DNA of 64,000 nucleotides from Flavobacterium johnsoniae UW101 (GCF_000016645.1 NC_009441.1:2170001-2234000); one strand, 5' to 3'; positions 51,993 to 62,639 are shown, numbered from the stretch's first letter. The notes: generated by a model from the sequence alone, not told the origin. Numbers and translations: made by a program.

Positions 51993-52658
51993 TTATTCGA
52001 AAAAATCAAGCTCTAATTGATCCGGCAGAAGTCTAAAACTCATTCGGTGATATTTTGTAGTGCCATATTTTTTAATGGCTTCGCGATGTTCTTTGGTTGG
52101 ATATCCTTTGTTTTGTTTCCAATTGTACATTGGGAATTCTTCATGAATTTGGTCCATATATTCGTCGCGGTATGTTTTTGCTAATATAGAAGCAGCGGCA
52201 ATACTTAGAAATTTAGCATCACCTTTAATTATACTTTGATTAGGAATTGATTTTAAGAGTTCAATTTCTTCTTTAGAAAATTGCTTCCCAAAAGTATTTT
52301 TCAATCCCAATTTTGCATTTAGAGAACGATTTCCATCAACAATAATATATTCAGGTATATGTTTTAATTTCAAAATACACTCCTGCATTCCTTTCATAGA
52401 AGCATTTAAGATGTTTATTTCGTCAATTTCATCAGGAAATAAATGCGTAACCGAAAAACAAAGCGCCTGCTCTTCTATAATAGGTTTTAAAAGTGCTCTT
52501 GCTTTTTCAGACAATTGCTTACTGTCGTTTAATATGTTATTCTCAAAAACACTGGGTAAAATTACCGCGGCTGCGGTAACCGGCCCCGCTAAACATCCAC
52601 GTCCAGCCTCATCAGTTCCAGTCTCTAAAGTAAATCCTGAATAATTAAGTTGCAGCAT
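51993..52658 (-). CDS. rnhB: Ribonuclease HII
   Basis: A 221-residue RNase HII. It removes RNA from RNA-DNA hybrids and single ribonucleotides. Motifs: G-T-D-E-A-G-R-G (Asp16, Glu17), the second Asp in I-I-V-D-G-N, and [12 protein letters not shown]. Normal length. Divergent from the susC-like gene. Confidence 0.95.
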
Positions 52659-52722
52659 TTTTATTTTTTTTGAACCACAAATATTATATTTTTTTTTCTA
52701 AAAATCATTAAAAAGCAATATT

Positions 52723-52753
52723 CAAAATAAAGGAGGTAAAGTCCTTTATTTTG
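52723..52753. other. Stable hairpin upstream of the SusC-like gene
   Basis: CAAAATAAAGGA and its perfect complement enclose the 7-base loop GGTAAAG. It has no T run, so it is not a typical terminator. It lies in the 336-base gap between divergent rnhB and the SusC-like gene; the rest of that gap is AT-rich with no other sure feature. Confidence 0.5.
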
Positions 52754-52994
52754 ATAAATTAAATACAAGTTTGTTAATTTTTAACAATCACTTTAATGGA
52801 ATTATGTTTGATTTTAGAAAAAAATGAGTTTTTAGAAAAAATGATTTATGTAATGCTTTTATTTAAAAGTAAGTTATTTCTGTTTTTGTTGTATTTTTAA
52901 AGTAAGAAAAGTATTTATTTTTAACATTTTAAAATTTGTTTTGTAAGAAAATAAATTGATTTTTGTCAGGTTATTAACTTAAAATAATTTTAAA

Positions 52995-55900
52995 ATGAGA
53001 TTAAAATTTACGTTTATTTTAACATTGTTGATGTTGATCTGCACGCAGTTTTCTTTTGCACAGGAAAGAACAATATCAGGAGTTGTTACAGATGGAGGTG
53101 GAGCGGTTCCGGGAGTCAATGTGATTGTAAAAGGAACCAAAAATGGCACACAAACCGATTTTGATGGAAAATATTCGGTAAAAGCCAAAACAGGAGATGT
53201 TTTAATTTTCTCTTACATGGGAATGCAGGATTTTACAGCAACAGTAGGAACCAGTTCTGTTGTAAATGCTAAACTGCAGGAAGCAGGTAAAGAACTGCAA
53301 GAAGTTGTTGTTGTGGGTTATGGCGTACAAAAAAAGAAAGAAGTTACAGGTTCAATTTCTAAAATTTCTGGTAATGAAATTGCAAATATAGTTACACCTA
53401 GTTTTGAAGGAGCATTAGCAGGAAGAGCTACAGGAGTTCAAATCGTTACTAATAGTGGTATAATAGGTGTTGCTCCAAAAATTAGAATACGAGGGATTGC
53501 TTCAATATCTGGAGGTACTGAACCTTTAATTGTTGTAGATGGTATGCCTATAGTTTCTGGAGATATTGGAGGAGTTGCAAATACAAATGGTTTAGCAGAT
53601 ATAAATCCTGCTGATATAGAATCTTATGAAGTTTTAAAAGATGGAGCTTCTACGGCAATCTATGGTTCGCGTGCTGCAAATGGAGTGATTTTAATTACGA
53701 CAAAAAGCGGTAAAAAAGGAACTATGAAAGTTAACTTTTCAAGTACTTTAGGTATTGCCAGTGCAGCAAAAAAATATGATTTGCTGCAAACTCCTGATTT
53801 CTTAGTTATTTCTAATGAGAAAAGAACTAATGCTGGTCAAAGCCCTTGGGCAATAGGTGATACCTATAATACTGACTGGCAAAGTGCTATTTTAAGAAAT
53901 GCACCACAACTTACCCATAATGTTTCTTTTAGCGGAGGTTCTGACAAAACAAAATATTACTTATCTCTTGGGTTAACTGACCAAGATGGTATTAATAAAG
54001 GAAATAACATGAAAAGATATTCGATTAGAGCAAATATTGATCAGGATATTAATAGATGGTTGAGTATTGGAACAAATTTAAGTGTTACTAGAACAGAGTA
54101 TAATGGTTTAAACACAAATGCAAGCGGTCTTTCTGGTAATATTTTTAATGCTATAAGACAGCAGCCAAATGTTCCTATTTATGATCCAAACAATCCAACA
54201 GGTTACAATCTTTCTGAAGATAATACTACTGTTGGTAAATGGGATAATACCGATCCGGTTGGAGATAATATTACAAATATTGTTTATGTTTTAGATCATA
54301 ATAGATATTATTCAAAAGTAAATAGAACATTGGCGAATATTTTTGCAAATGCAAAAATTACATCTGATTTGACTTATAGATTACAAATAAGTGCAGATAA
54401 CGCAATTACTGATGGTTTTCAGTATTGGAATCCAATTCATGGAGATGGACGTACTAGTAATGGAATTCTTTATAATGATAATACTGAGTACTTAAGATGG
54501 AACTGGCAGAATATTTTGAACTATAAAAAAACATTTGCAGAGAATCATAATATTGGAGTTACGCTTGTCTCTGAATATCAAAAGCAGACTTATAAGAATT
54601 TTTGGGGAGAAGGTACAGACCTGATGAGCGATTTCTACAATAAAAATCTTGTAGATAATTCTTATTCAACAAAAGATTCAGGAGGATCGGTTACAGAAAA
54701 TGGTATTATCTCGTATTTAGGACGTTTTACATATAACTTCAAAGAAAAATACTTTATTCAGGCTTCTATTAGAAGAGATGGTATTTCAAAATTAGACCCT
54801 GATACCAGATGGACAAATTTTCCGGGTGTTTCTGCAGGCTGGACAATTTCTAAAGAAGAATTTATGCAGCCTCTAAGCAGTGTAATTACAGATTTGAAAC
54901 TTAGAGGGTCTTATTCTAAGGTTGGAAATACTGATATTTTGAATGGAGCAAATTATCCGTATTTAGGATTAACAATCAGTTCTCCTTATGCTAAGTTAAA
55001 TGGTTTAGGTTATTACCAATTTGGTAATGATAAACTTCAATGGGAATCTAGCGCAAAAAGCGATTTTGGAGTTGATTTAGGATTACTGAATAATCGTTTA
55101 ACAATTGCTTTTGATTATTATAGAAATAATATTGATAAATTAATTTTAGCAGCACCAACAGCACCTTCACTTGGAGTTCCTAACAATACCATTAACAAAA
55201 ATATTGGAAAGCTTTATAATCAAGGTTACGAGTTTGCGGTTAGTTTTAAGGCATTTAAAAATGAAAAATTCACATGGGATTTATCTTCTAATTTAACATT
55301 GTCTAAAAATGTTGTAACGAATGTTTACAATGGTCAAGATATTATTGGAGGATCATCTACAGACACAAATATTGCTCCTAATATTATTATTAGAGAAGGT
55401 GAATCATTAAATTCTTTATATGGATTTAGATATTGGGGAGTAAATAAGGCAAATGGTAATCCGGTTTATTATAAAGCAGATGGTTCATTAGTGCAAGGAT
55501 TAATCGGACAGTCTACTTATGCTGTTTTTGATCCGGCAGATCCAACTAATACCAGTACTCCATCATCTTTAAATTCAGCTACTGATAAAGTTATATTAGG
55601 AAAAACACTGCCTACTTATTACGGTTCATTTACTTCTAGCATGAAATATAAAAATCTTGATTTAGGTTTTATGTTCAGATTTAGCGGAGGAAATAAGATT
55701 TTTAATGGTACCAGAAGAGAACTAATGAATCAGAATTTTAATAATAACAGTACTGAAATTTTAGGAAGATGGCAGAGCGTTGAAAATCCTGGAGATGGAT
55801 GGACGCCGAGATTATATGCAAGTTCTAATACATTTACGAATCTTTCAGGAAGTGCAAGTTCGCGATTTGTTGAAAGCGGAAATTTTATTTCTCTTGATAA

Positions 55901-56102
55901 TATAACGTTTGGATATACTCTTCCTAAAGAATTAATGGATAGAATTAAGGTTGATAATTTTAGATTTTTTGTTCAGGCCCAGAATATCTGGTTAATTACT
56001 AAATATAAAGGACTGAATCCAGAAATGGAAACATCAGGAGTAGATATTAATGGAACTCCTAGAACAAAAGTGATGTCAATGGGAATTAATGTAAGTTTAT
56101 AA
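52995..56102 (+). CDS. SusC/RagA-family TonB-linked outer-membrane protein
   Basis: A 1035-residue SusC-type transporter. Signal peptide (to about 22, FAQ), carboxypeptidase-regulatory-like domain (about 24-97, I-S-G-V-V-T-D-G-G-G), the SusC-specific plug start (L-Q-E-V-V-V-V-G-Y-G-V-Q-K-K-K-E-V-T-G-S-I) and a long barrel. With the SusD-like lipoprotein that follows after 7 bases it would import a glycan or peptide. No glycoside hydrolase, sensor or anti-sigma factor is next to it, so the substrate is open. Confidence 0.95.
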   Translation: MRLKFTFILTLLMLICTQFSFAQERTISGVVTDGGGAVPGVNVIVKGTKNGTQTDFDGKYSVKAKTGDVLIFSYMGMQDFTATVGTSSVVNAKLQEAGKELQEVVVVGYGVQKKKEVTGSISKISGNEIANIVTPSFEGALAGRATGVQIVTNSGIIGVAPKIRIRGIASISGGTEPLIVVDGMPIVSGDIGGVANTNGLADINPADIESYEVLKDGASTAIYGSRAANGVILITTKSGKKGTMKVNFSSTLGIASAAKKYDLLQTPDFLVISNEKRTNAGQSPWAIGDTYNTDWQSAILRNAPQLTHNVSFSGGSDKTKYYLSLGLTDQDGINKGNNMKRYSIRANIDQDINRWLSIGTNLSVTRTEYNGLNTNASGLSGNIFNAIRQQPNVPIYDPNNPTGYNLSEDNTTVGKWDNTDPVGDNITNIVYVLDHNRYYSKVNRTLANIFANAKITSDLTYRLQISADNAITDGFQYWNPIHGDGRTSNGILYNDNTEYLRWNWQNILNYKKTFAENHNIGVTLVSEYQKQTYKNFWGEGTDLMSDFYNKNLVDNSYSTKDSGGSVTENGIISYLGRFTYNFKEKYFIQASIRRDGISKLDPDTRWTNFPGVSAGWTISKEEFMQPLSSVITDLKLRGSYSKVGNTDILNGANYPYLGLTISSPYAKLNGLGYYQFGNDKLQWESSAKSDFGVDLGLLNNRLTIAFDYYRNNIDKLILAAPTAPSLGVPNNTINKNIGKLYNQGYEFAVSFKAFKNEKFTWDLSSNLTLSKNVVTNVYNGQDIIGGSSTDTNIAPNIIIREGESLNSLYGFRYWGVNKANGNPVYYKADGSLVQGLIGQSTYAVFDPADPTNTSTPSSLNSATDKVILGKTLPTYYGSFTSSMKYKNLDLGFMFRFSGGNKIFNGTRRELMNQNFNNNSTEILGRWQSVENPGDGWTPRLYASSNTFTNLSGSASSRFVESGNFISLDNITFGYTLPKELMDRIKVDNFRFFVQAQNIWLITKYKGLNPEMETSGVDINGTPRTKVMSMGINVSL

Positions 56103-56109
56103 TAGACCT

Positions 56110-57657
56110 ATGAAAAATTTAATAAAATCGATTATAGTTTCTGCACTAGTTTTTGGAATGAATTCCTGTACAGAAGAAAAAATATTGGATTTAAGTCCAA
56201 TTAATAATATTTCAGAAAAAGATGCTTTTTCAACACCATCATTAATAGAATCTTCAATGAATGGCGTTTACAATGCAGCGGCAATTGGACAATATAATGC
56301 TGTTCCTACTTTACCAAATGGAGGTAGAGGTTATATTTGGGGAGCTGCTTTTATTGAGCAGGGAGAATGCCGAGGCGAAGATGCTGTGAACACTGCAACA
56401 TTCTATCAATTAACTTATACAGCAACTTACGATCCAACTACAGCTAATAATGTTTATTATTGGGTTGATGGTTACAGACTTATTAACAGATGTAACTTAA
56501 TGATTGAAGGAACAACAGATGCTGTGGCTAAAGGTATTATATCGAAAGAGGTAGGAGATGATTATATAGGTCAGTCCAAATTTTTACGTGCAATCACTCA
56601 TTTTGAATTGTTAACTTACTTTGCGCGACCTTATAATTATACGCCAAATGCAGATCATTTAGGAATACCTTACAGAGAAATTGGTGTTAATACACAAGGA
56701 GAAATTGATTCCGAAACGTTAAAACCTAGAAATACTGTAGCAGAATGTTATGCAAAAATCTTAGCAGACTTAACAGATGCTGAGAATTTAATAACTACTA
56801 ATTCAATTGCTAAGGCTTCTAAAAATGCGGCAATTGCATTCAAAACAAGAGTTTATCTTCATAAAAGAGATTGGCAGAACGTAATTACTGAAGGAAATAA
56901 ATTAAATGGTCAATATACTTTAACTGCTAATCCAGGAGAACCTTTTGTTTTAGCTAATAACTTTACGAATTCTGAATCTATTTTTTCAATTCAACATTCT
57001 GCCACATCTAATCCTCAAACTAATGGAGCATTAGCAAGTATTTTGAAAAACAGGGGATTGGTAACAATTAGTCCTATAATTTGGCGTGACCCAAGCTGGC
57101 TTTCTACTGATAAGAGAAGAGAAGAAGGGAAAATGATTGTAACAGTTGCTGGAAGAAAATATACTAATAAGTATACTGATGTAACAAACTTGTCTGATGC
57201 AGCTCCTGTGATTCGATATGCAGAGGTTTTATTAAACATGGCAGAAGCATATGCCCGTATGGGGTCAGATTTGACAGAGTCTTTAAATTTATTAAACAAA
57301 GTTAGAAATAGATCTTTGGCAAACCCAGCAGATGAATCATATACGTCAGCAGATTTAAATTCAACACCAGCTTTAGTGAATGCAATATTAAAAGAAAGAA
57401 GGATTGAATTTTTAATGGAAGGACGCAGATGGTCTGATATTCATAGATTACAAGGTGATGATATTGCGCCAATTGATGGTATCCCTGCTAAACTTGCTAA
57501 TGCAGCACCGGCACCGGAACTATTTACATTAGGTACACCATATACAGGTCCTTATGGAGTGCCTGCTATACCAGCCTCAGATTATAAGTTTTTGTGGCCT
57601 ATACCGCAAATAGAAATGAATACTAATCCGGCATTAGTTCAAAATCCAAATTGGTAG
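56110..57657 (+). CDS. SusD/RagB-family nutrient-binding lipoprotein
   Basis: A 515-residue surface lipoprotein (lipobox MNSC, Cys about 20) that caps the SusC transporter. The helical TPR-like fold and typical motifs are present: R-C-N-L-M-I-E, F-L-R-A-I-T-H-F-E-L, V-R-N-R-S and the C-terminal E-R-R-I-E-F-L-M-E-G-R-R-W-S-D-I-H-R. The spacing to the susC-like gene shows an operon. Terminator at 57676-57708. Confidence 0.95.
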   Translation: MKNLIKSIIVSALVFGMNSCTEEKILDLSPINNISEKDAFSTPSLIESSMNGVYNAAAIGQYNAVPTLPNGGRGYIWGAAFIEQGECRGEDAVNTATFYQLTYTATYDPTTANNVYYWVDGYRLINRCNLMIEGTTDAVAKGIISKEVGDDYIGQSKFLRAITHFELLTYFARPYNYTPNADHLGIPYREIGVNTQGEIDSETLKPRNTVAECYAKILADLTDAENLITTNSIAKASKNAAIAFKTRVYLHKRDWQNVITEGNKLNGQYTLTANPGEPFVLANNFTNSESIFSIQHSATSNPQTNGALASILKNRGLVTISPIIWRDPSWLSTDKRREEGKMIVTVAGRKYTNKYTDVTNLSDAAPVIRYAEVLLNMAEAYARMGSDLTESLNLLNKVRNRSLANPADESYTSADLNSTPALVNAILKERRIEFLMEGRRWSDIHRLQGDDIAPIDGIPAKLANAAPAPELFTLGTPYTGPYGVPAIPASDYKFLWPIPQIEMNTNPALVQNPNW

Positions 57658-57675
57658 AACTCAAAAATCAACTGT

Positions 57676-57708
57676 AACCCCTTCAATTATCTTTTAATTG
57701 AGGGGGTT
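57676..57708 (+). terminator. Terminator of the SusC/SusD operon
   Basis: AACCCC-TTCAATTA paired with TTAATTGA-GGGGTT, just after the susD-like stop codon. The following T run is weak, so some read-through is possible. Confidence 0.7.
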
Positions 57709-57792
57709 ATTAATTAATTATGCTTTGTAATTAAAACAAAAACTTCTCAATACTAACAATTTGTTTTTTTTCGTTTATACGTTTTTATCTTT

Positions 57793-57800
57793 TACCTTTG
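57793..57800 (+). promoter_or_regulatory. -7 element for the porin gene
   Basis: TACCTTTG matches TAnnTTTG 42 bases before the ATG at 57843; the nearest TTG upstream is farther than the usual spacing. Confidence 0.5.
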
Positions 57801-57842
57801 CTCAACAAATTTTGCCGAAATAATTTTATATAACGCTATCAA

Positions 57843-59816
57843 ATGAGAATATTCATTTTTTTATATCTATTAATTATACCAACATTATTGTTTTCTCAAG
57901 AAAAAACTACTTCAAAAGGTAGTTTAGATATGAATACAAAATATTCAAGTATAACAGACACTGTTAAAAAGAAAAAGGCAAAAATTGCTAAAATAGAGCA
58001 ATATCAAATTATTTCTCTGGAACATGATACTATTAATGCAGATACTTCGCTGACTATAAAAAGTGCCTATAAACAAAACCATCTTAGAAAAGATCTTTTT
58101 GGGCTTTTAGAGTTTCCAAATATAGGACAGCCGTTAAATATCCTGCAATATAGTTTAACCAGTTATTCTCCATATCCGGAAATTGGTTTTACTGCCAAGC
58201 ATTACAATTATATACAAGCTGATGAGATAAGATATTATTCTGTTCCAACACCTTTAACGGAGTTGTTTTTTAATACCACAATAAATAAAGGTCAGAATGT
58301 AGATTCGTTTATTACATTAAATACATCTAAGAACCTTAATTTCTCAATTGCTTATAGAGGTCTGCGTTCAGAAGGAGATTACATTAATCAGTTAGTAAGT
58401 GCAGGAAATTTTAGATTTACGACAAGTTATGCGACTACAAACCGAAGATATGCCTTGAATGTACATTACACGTATCAGGATAATTTAAACGAAGAGAATG
58501 GTGGTATTACAACAGCTGAAGATTTTGAAAGTGGTAGTGCCGATTTTAAAAACCGTCAGCGTCTGCAGGTTTATCTAACAGATGCGAAATCCTTTTTAAA
58601 AGGAAGACGTTTGTTTTTTGACCATGCTTTTAGAATAAATCCTAAAGATGGAAATAACAACTTATACATAAACCATCAGTTTAATTACGAAAATAAATTT
58701 TTTGAATACAATCAGGCAACTGTTCTTTCTGCTGTTGATGGATTTACAGAGCCGGTAAAACGTTTTGGAGAGTCTTATGTAACAAGCGGTATAAACGATC
58801 AGACACATTTTGAAAGACTGTATAATAGAGTTGGAGCTGCTTATGAAAATTCTCTTTTAGGTAAATTCAATTTCTTTGTTGACGATTACCGATCAAACTA
58901 CAAGTACAACAGAATTTTAATTGATGCTTCTGGAAATGTTATTCCTGATAATTTGTTTTTGCAGATTAATAATTTCGGCGGGCAATATGAATATCAAAAA
59001 AATAAATGGAATGGACGTTTTCTATATACAAGATCGATTACAAACCAATCATTATCAGATCTTGACGCTAAATTGCGTTATGATTTAAATGATAAGATAC
59101 AATTTGATTTTAGATATAGAAATATCAACAAACTGCCTAATAATAATTACAACTTGTACCAAAGCAGTTATGTAGAATACAATTGGTCGAATAACTTTAA
59201 AAATGAAAAAATAAATTCATTAGGTGCAAGCATTTCTACACCTTGGGTAAATGCTGAAGCTCAATATACAGTCCTAAAAGATCACTTGTATTTTGTTGAT
59301 ATGGCAACTCCTGCACAAGCAGCACTTAGAACACAAATTGTAAAACCGGCTCAGTACGGAAATGTGATTAATTATTTAGAAATTAAAGCCAGTAGAGAAT
59401 TTAAATTTGGAAAATTTGCTTTAGACAACACATTATTGTATCAAAAAGTAGATCAGTCAGAGTTGATTTTAAACGTGCCTGATTTTGTAACAAGAAACAC
59501 ATTCTATTACACAAACTACTTTTTCAAAAAAGCGTTATACGCACAAGGAGGAGTTGTATTTAACTATTTTACCAAATATTATGGAAATAGCTACAATCCT
59601 GTTATTGGAGAATTTTTTGTGCAGAACACTAAAGAAATTGGTAATTATGCCACTTTTGATGTTTTCATAAATGCACGAATTCGCCAGACACGTTTTTACT
59701 TAAAAGCAGAACATTTAAATGCTTTGTTCTCAAGTAGTAATTATTACTCTGCGCCTGATAATCCGTATCGTGATTTTGTTATCAGATTTGGTTTAGTTTG
59801 GAATTTCTTCCAATAA
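57843..59816 (+). CDS. Putative porin (Porin_10 type)
   Basis: A 657-residue outer-membrane barrel protein with a signal peptide (to about 18, FSQ). After a Lys-rich linker the N-terminal region leads to many amphipathic strands with aromatic girdles (N-F-S-I-A-Y-R-G-L-R-S-E-G-D-Y, R-F-G-L-V-W-N-F-F at the end). It fits the Bacteroidota 'putative porin' family. The cystathionine beta-synthase gene follows 42 bases later, likely in the same transcript. Confidence 0.85.
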   Translation: MRIFIFLYLLIIPTLLFSQEKTTSKGSLDMNTKYSSITDTVKKKKAKIAKIEQYQIISLEHDTINADTSLTIKSAYKQNHLRKDLFGLLEFPNIGQPLNILQYSLTSYSPYPEIGFTAKHYNYIQADEIRYYSVPTPLTELFFNTTINKGQNVDSFITLNTSKNLNFSIAYRGLRSEGDYINQLVSAGNFRFTTSYATTNRRYALNVHYTYQDNLNEENGGITTAEDFESGSADFKNRQRLQVYLTDAKSFLKGRRLFFDHAFRINPKDGNNNLYINHQFNYENKFFEYNQATVLSAVDGFTEPVKRFGESYVTSGINDQTHFERLYNRVGAAYENSLLGKFNFFVDDYRSNYKYNRILIDASGNVIPDNLFLQINNFGGQYEYQKNKWNGRFLYTRSITNQSLSDLDAKLRYDLNDKIQFDFRYRNINKLPNNNYNLYQSSYVEYNWSNNFKNEKINSLGASISTPWVNAEAQYTVLKDHLYFVDMATPAQAALRTQIVKPAQYGNVINYLEIKASREFKFGKFALDNTLLYQKVDQSELILNVPDFVTRNTFYYTNYFFKKALYAQGGVVFNYFTKYYGNSYNPVIGEFFVQNTKEIGNYATFDVFINARIRQTRFYLKAEHLNALFSSSNYYSAPDNPYRDFVIRFGLVWNFFQ

Positions 59817-59858
59817 AAATCATACAATTATTTAAATACCACATTAAACTTAAATAAA

Positions 59859-61220
59859 ATGGACTTTTCAAATAATATTTTAGAAACAATTGGTAACACA
59901 CCATTGGTAAAGCTCAACAAAATTGTTGCTGAAATTGATGCGTTAGTATTGGCAAAAGTCGAAACATTTAATCCGGGAAACTCTGTAAAAGACAGAATGG
60001 CCGTAAAAATGATTGAAGATGCTGAGGCTGACGGAAGACTTAAACCAGGAGGAACTATAATTGAAGGTACTTCTGGAAATACTGGAATGGGACTGGCACT
60101 TGTAGCAATCGTAAAAGGGTACAAATTAATCTGTGTAATCTCAGATAAACAGTCAAAAGAAAAAATGGATATACTTCGTGCTGTTGGAGCAAAAGTTGTA
60201 GTTTGCCCTACAGATGTTGAGCCTACAGATCCACGTTCGTATTATTCAGTTTCAAAACGTTTGGCCGAAGAAACGCCAAATTCATGGTATGTAAACCAGT
60301 ATGATAATATGTCAAATTCGTTGGCACATTATGAGCAGACCGGCCCGGAAATCTGGAAACAGACAGACGGAAAAATTACACATTTTGTTGTAGGGGTTGG
60401 AACTGGAGGAACAATTTCTGGAGTTGGAAAATACTTAAAAGAAAAAAATCCAAATATTAAAATCTGGGGAATAGATACTTATGGTTCTGTTTTTAAGAAA
60501 TACCATGAAACGGGAATTTTTGACGAAAACGAAATTTACTCATACATAACAGAAGGAATTGGAGAAGATATTTTACCTAAAAATGTTGATTTCTCCTTAA
60601 TTGATGGTTTTACAAAAGTAACCGATAAAGATGCCGCAGTTTATACAAGAAAAATTGCTCTTGAAGAAGCTATTTTTGTTGGTAATTCTGCAGGAGCCTG
60701 CATAAAAGGATTACTTCAGTTAAAAGAACACTTTAAACCAGATGATGTTGTTGTTGTTTTATTTCATGATTCAGGAAGCCGTTATGTAGGTAAAATGTTT
60801 AATGATGACTGGATGCGTGAACGCGGATTCTTAGAAGAAAATGTCACGAAAGCAGAAGATGTTATTAAAGATCACATCGACAAAGAATTAATTGTTGTTC
60901 GTACAGAAGAATTAGTTTCTCATGCCATTGAGCGTATGCGTAAATATAAAATTTCGCAGATTCCGGTTGTTGATATAAACGGTTTTGTTGGTTCTGTAGA
61001 TGAAACAGATTTGTTTAGAAGTTATGTTGCTGATAAAAACGTAGCCGAAAAACCAATTAAAGAAGTAATGGGAAAACCTTTTCCAATTGTAAAATTAGGA
61101 ACACCAATCGAAGAAGTATCAAAACTATTTACCAAAGAAAATGATGCAGTTCTTGTTGATTTAGGAAACGGAAACCATCACATTATTACAAAATATGATA
61201 TTATTGGCTCTATAAAATAG
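59859..61220 (+). CDS. Cystathionine beta-synthase (PLP enzyme with CBS domains)
   Basis: A 453-residue enzyme. The N-terminal PLP domain has the lysine Lys44 in P-G-N-S-V-K-D-R, the substrate loop E-G-T-S-G-N-T-G-M-G and the phosphate loop G-T-G-G-T-I-S-G. Two CBS motifs form the C-terminal part (about 340-453). It joins serine (or acetylserine) and homocysteine to cystathionine; cysteine synthase activity is the alternative. The CBS domains imply allosteric control by a nucleotide or SAM-like ligand. Confidence 0.92.
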   Translation: MDFSNNILETIGNTPLVKLNKIVAEIDALVLAKVETFNPGNSVKDRMAVKMIEDAEADGRLKPGGTIIEGTSGNTGMGLALVAIVKGYKLICVISDKQSKEKMDILRAVGAKVVVCPTDVEPTDPRSYYSVSKRLAEETPNSWYVNQYDNMSNSLAHYEQTGPEIWKQTDGKITHFVVGVGTGGTISGVGKYLKEKNPNIKIWGIDTYGSVFKKYHETGIFDENEIYSYITEGIGEDILPKNVDFSLIDGFTKVTDKDAAVYTRKIALEEAIFVGNSAGACIKGLLQLKEHFKPDDVVVVLFHDSGSRYVGKMFNDDWMRERGFLEENVTKAEDVIKDHIDKELIVVRTEELVSHAIERMRKYKISQIPVVDINGFVGSVDETDLFRSYVADKNVAEKPIKEVMGKPFPIVKLGTPIEEVSKLFTKENDAVLVDLGNGNHHIITKYDIIGSIK

Positions 61221-61238
61221 GCTTATAAATAAAACTTT

Positions 61239-61278
61239 AATCCACAAATCAGATTGAATCGGGTTTGTGGATTTTTTT
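61239..61278 (+). terminator. Terminator after the cystathionine beta-synthase gene
   Basis: AATCCACAAA pairs with TTTGTGGATT around a 15-base loop, followed by TTTTT. Confidence 0.8.
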
Positions 61279-61351
61279 ATTCCTTAAAATAAATTTGTAA
61301 GAATAATATTAAATTTATTATTTTTAAATTGTAATTACAATAGTAAAAAAA

Positions 61352-62623
61352 ATGAAAGAAGATTTTCTTCATTATTTATGGAAATTCAGGAAGTTTGATA
61401 ACCTGAATTTAAAAACAGCACAAAATGAATTAATCACAATTATTAAGCCGGGTGATTATTTAGAACTTTCTGGACCAGATTTTTTTAACGCACACATAAA
61501 AATTGGAGATCAAAAGTGGGCAGGAAATGTAGAAATACATTTAAAATCTTCAGATTGGTATCTGCACAATCACGAAAAAGATCCTGCTTATGAAAATGTT
61601 ATTCTCCATGTGGTTTGGGAGAATGATACAGCAATTTTTAGGGAAAACAACACAGAAATCCCGGTTTTGGTTCTTAAGGATTATGTTTCTCAGGAAATAA
61701 TAGAAAATTATTATGCACTTGTTTCGCCAAAAACATGGATTTCCTGTGAACGACAATTAAACGAGATTGACGAATTTATATTTAAAAACTGGCAGGAGAG
61801 ATTGTTTTTTGAACGGTTAGAACGCAAGTCGGCATTTGTTTATGAATTGCTTGAAGAAACAAACCAGGATTGGGAAGCCGTTTTGTTTTGTATGCTGGCA
61901 AAAAACTTTGGTTTAAATACAAACGGAAATTCATTTTTACAGATTGCTAAATCAATACCTTTTTCGATTATTAGAAAGGAAAGTTTTGAAGCAGGCAGTC
62001 TTGAAGCTTTATTTTTGGGAACTGCAGGTTTGTTAGACGGAGAAAAGGAGGACGTTTATTTTAAAGATCTGAAGTTTAAATATTTTTTTCTTCTTCATAA
62101 ATACCAACTAGTAAAAACACATGTTGATCCGGTTTTGTTTTTTAAGCTCCGCCCGGATAATTTTCCAACAATAAGACTTTCTCAGCTTGCGGAGATATAT
62201 CATAAACATCAAAATTTGTTTTCTAAAATAATAGCTTTAAAATCTGCGAAAGAAGTTTATAATCTGCTGAATGTTTCTTCAAGCGAATATTGGAAAAATC
62301 ATTATCAGTTCGATAAAGAAAGTTCAAAGAAAGCGAAGCCATTATCAAAATCATTTCTGGACTTGATAATTATAAATACTATAATACCAATTCAGTTTGC
62401 TTACTCAAATACGATAGGGGAGTCTGTAACAGAAGATTTAATTGATTTTATGGTCGAAGTTGATTCAGAAAAAAATGCCGTTATAGATAAGTTTAATTCA
62501 TTTGGCATAAAATCAGCAAACGCATTTGAGAGTCAGTCTCTGTTAGAACTTAAAAATGAATACTGTAATAATAAAGCCTGTTTAAAATGCGCTGTTGGAA
62601 TTGAATTGCTTAAAAACAATTAG
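61352..62623 (+). CDS. DUF2851 family protein
   Basis: A 423-residue protein of the DUF2851 family, common in Bacteroidota. Typical motifs: D-F-L-H-Y-L-W-K-F-R-K-F near the start, then the nuclease-like segment G-D-Q-K-W-A-G-N-V-E-I-H-L-K-S-S-D-W and H-N-H-E-K-D-P-A-Y-E-N-V-I-L-H-V-V-W; C-N-N-K-A-C-L-K-C-A-V-G lies at the end. The acidic-Gln/Glu-His strand pattern is like restriction-endonuclease folds, an inference. Function unknown. Confidence 0.9.
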   Translation: MKEDFLHYLWKFRKFDNLNLKTAQNELITIIKPGDYLELSGPDFFNAHIKIGDQKWAGNVEIHLKSSDWYLHNHEKDPAYENVILHVVWENDTAIFRENNTEIPVLVLKDYVSQEIIENYYALVSPKTWISCERQLNEIDEFIFKNWQERLFFERLERKSAFVYELLEETNQDWEAVLFCMLAKNFGLNTNGNSFLQIAKSIPFSIIRKESFEAGSLEALFLGTAGLLDGEKEDVYFKDLKFKYFFLLHKYQLVKTHVDPVLFFKLRPDNFPTIRLSQLAEIYHKHQNLFSKIIALKSAKEVYNLLNVSSSEYWKNHYQFDKESSKKAKPLSKSFLDLIIINTIIPIQFAYSNTIGESVTEDLIDFMVEVDSEKNAVIDKFNSFGIKSANAFESQSLLELKNEYCNNKACLKCAVGIELLKNN

Positions 62624-62639
62624 ATAATTTGTACTTTTG
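62606..62639 (+). promoter_or_regulatory. Promoter of the PspC-like gene
   Basis: TTG (62606-62608), 23 bases, then TACTTTTG (62632-62639), just 36 bases before the next ATG and overlapping the end of the DUF2851 gene. Confidence 0.5.

Noticed and set aside
52723..52753. Hairpin as terminator of rnhB or of an upstream transcript
   Set aside because: There is no T run on either strand and it lies upstream of both divergent genes.
52995..57657. Recent horizontal transfer of the SusC/SusD pair
   Set aside because: The genes look somewhat richer in A/T codons than their neighbours, but I could not quantify it and no mobility gene or att-like site is present.
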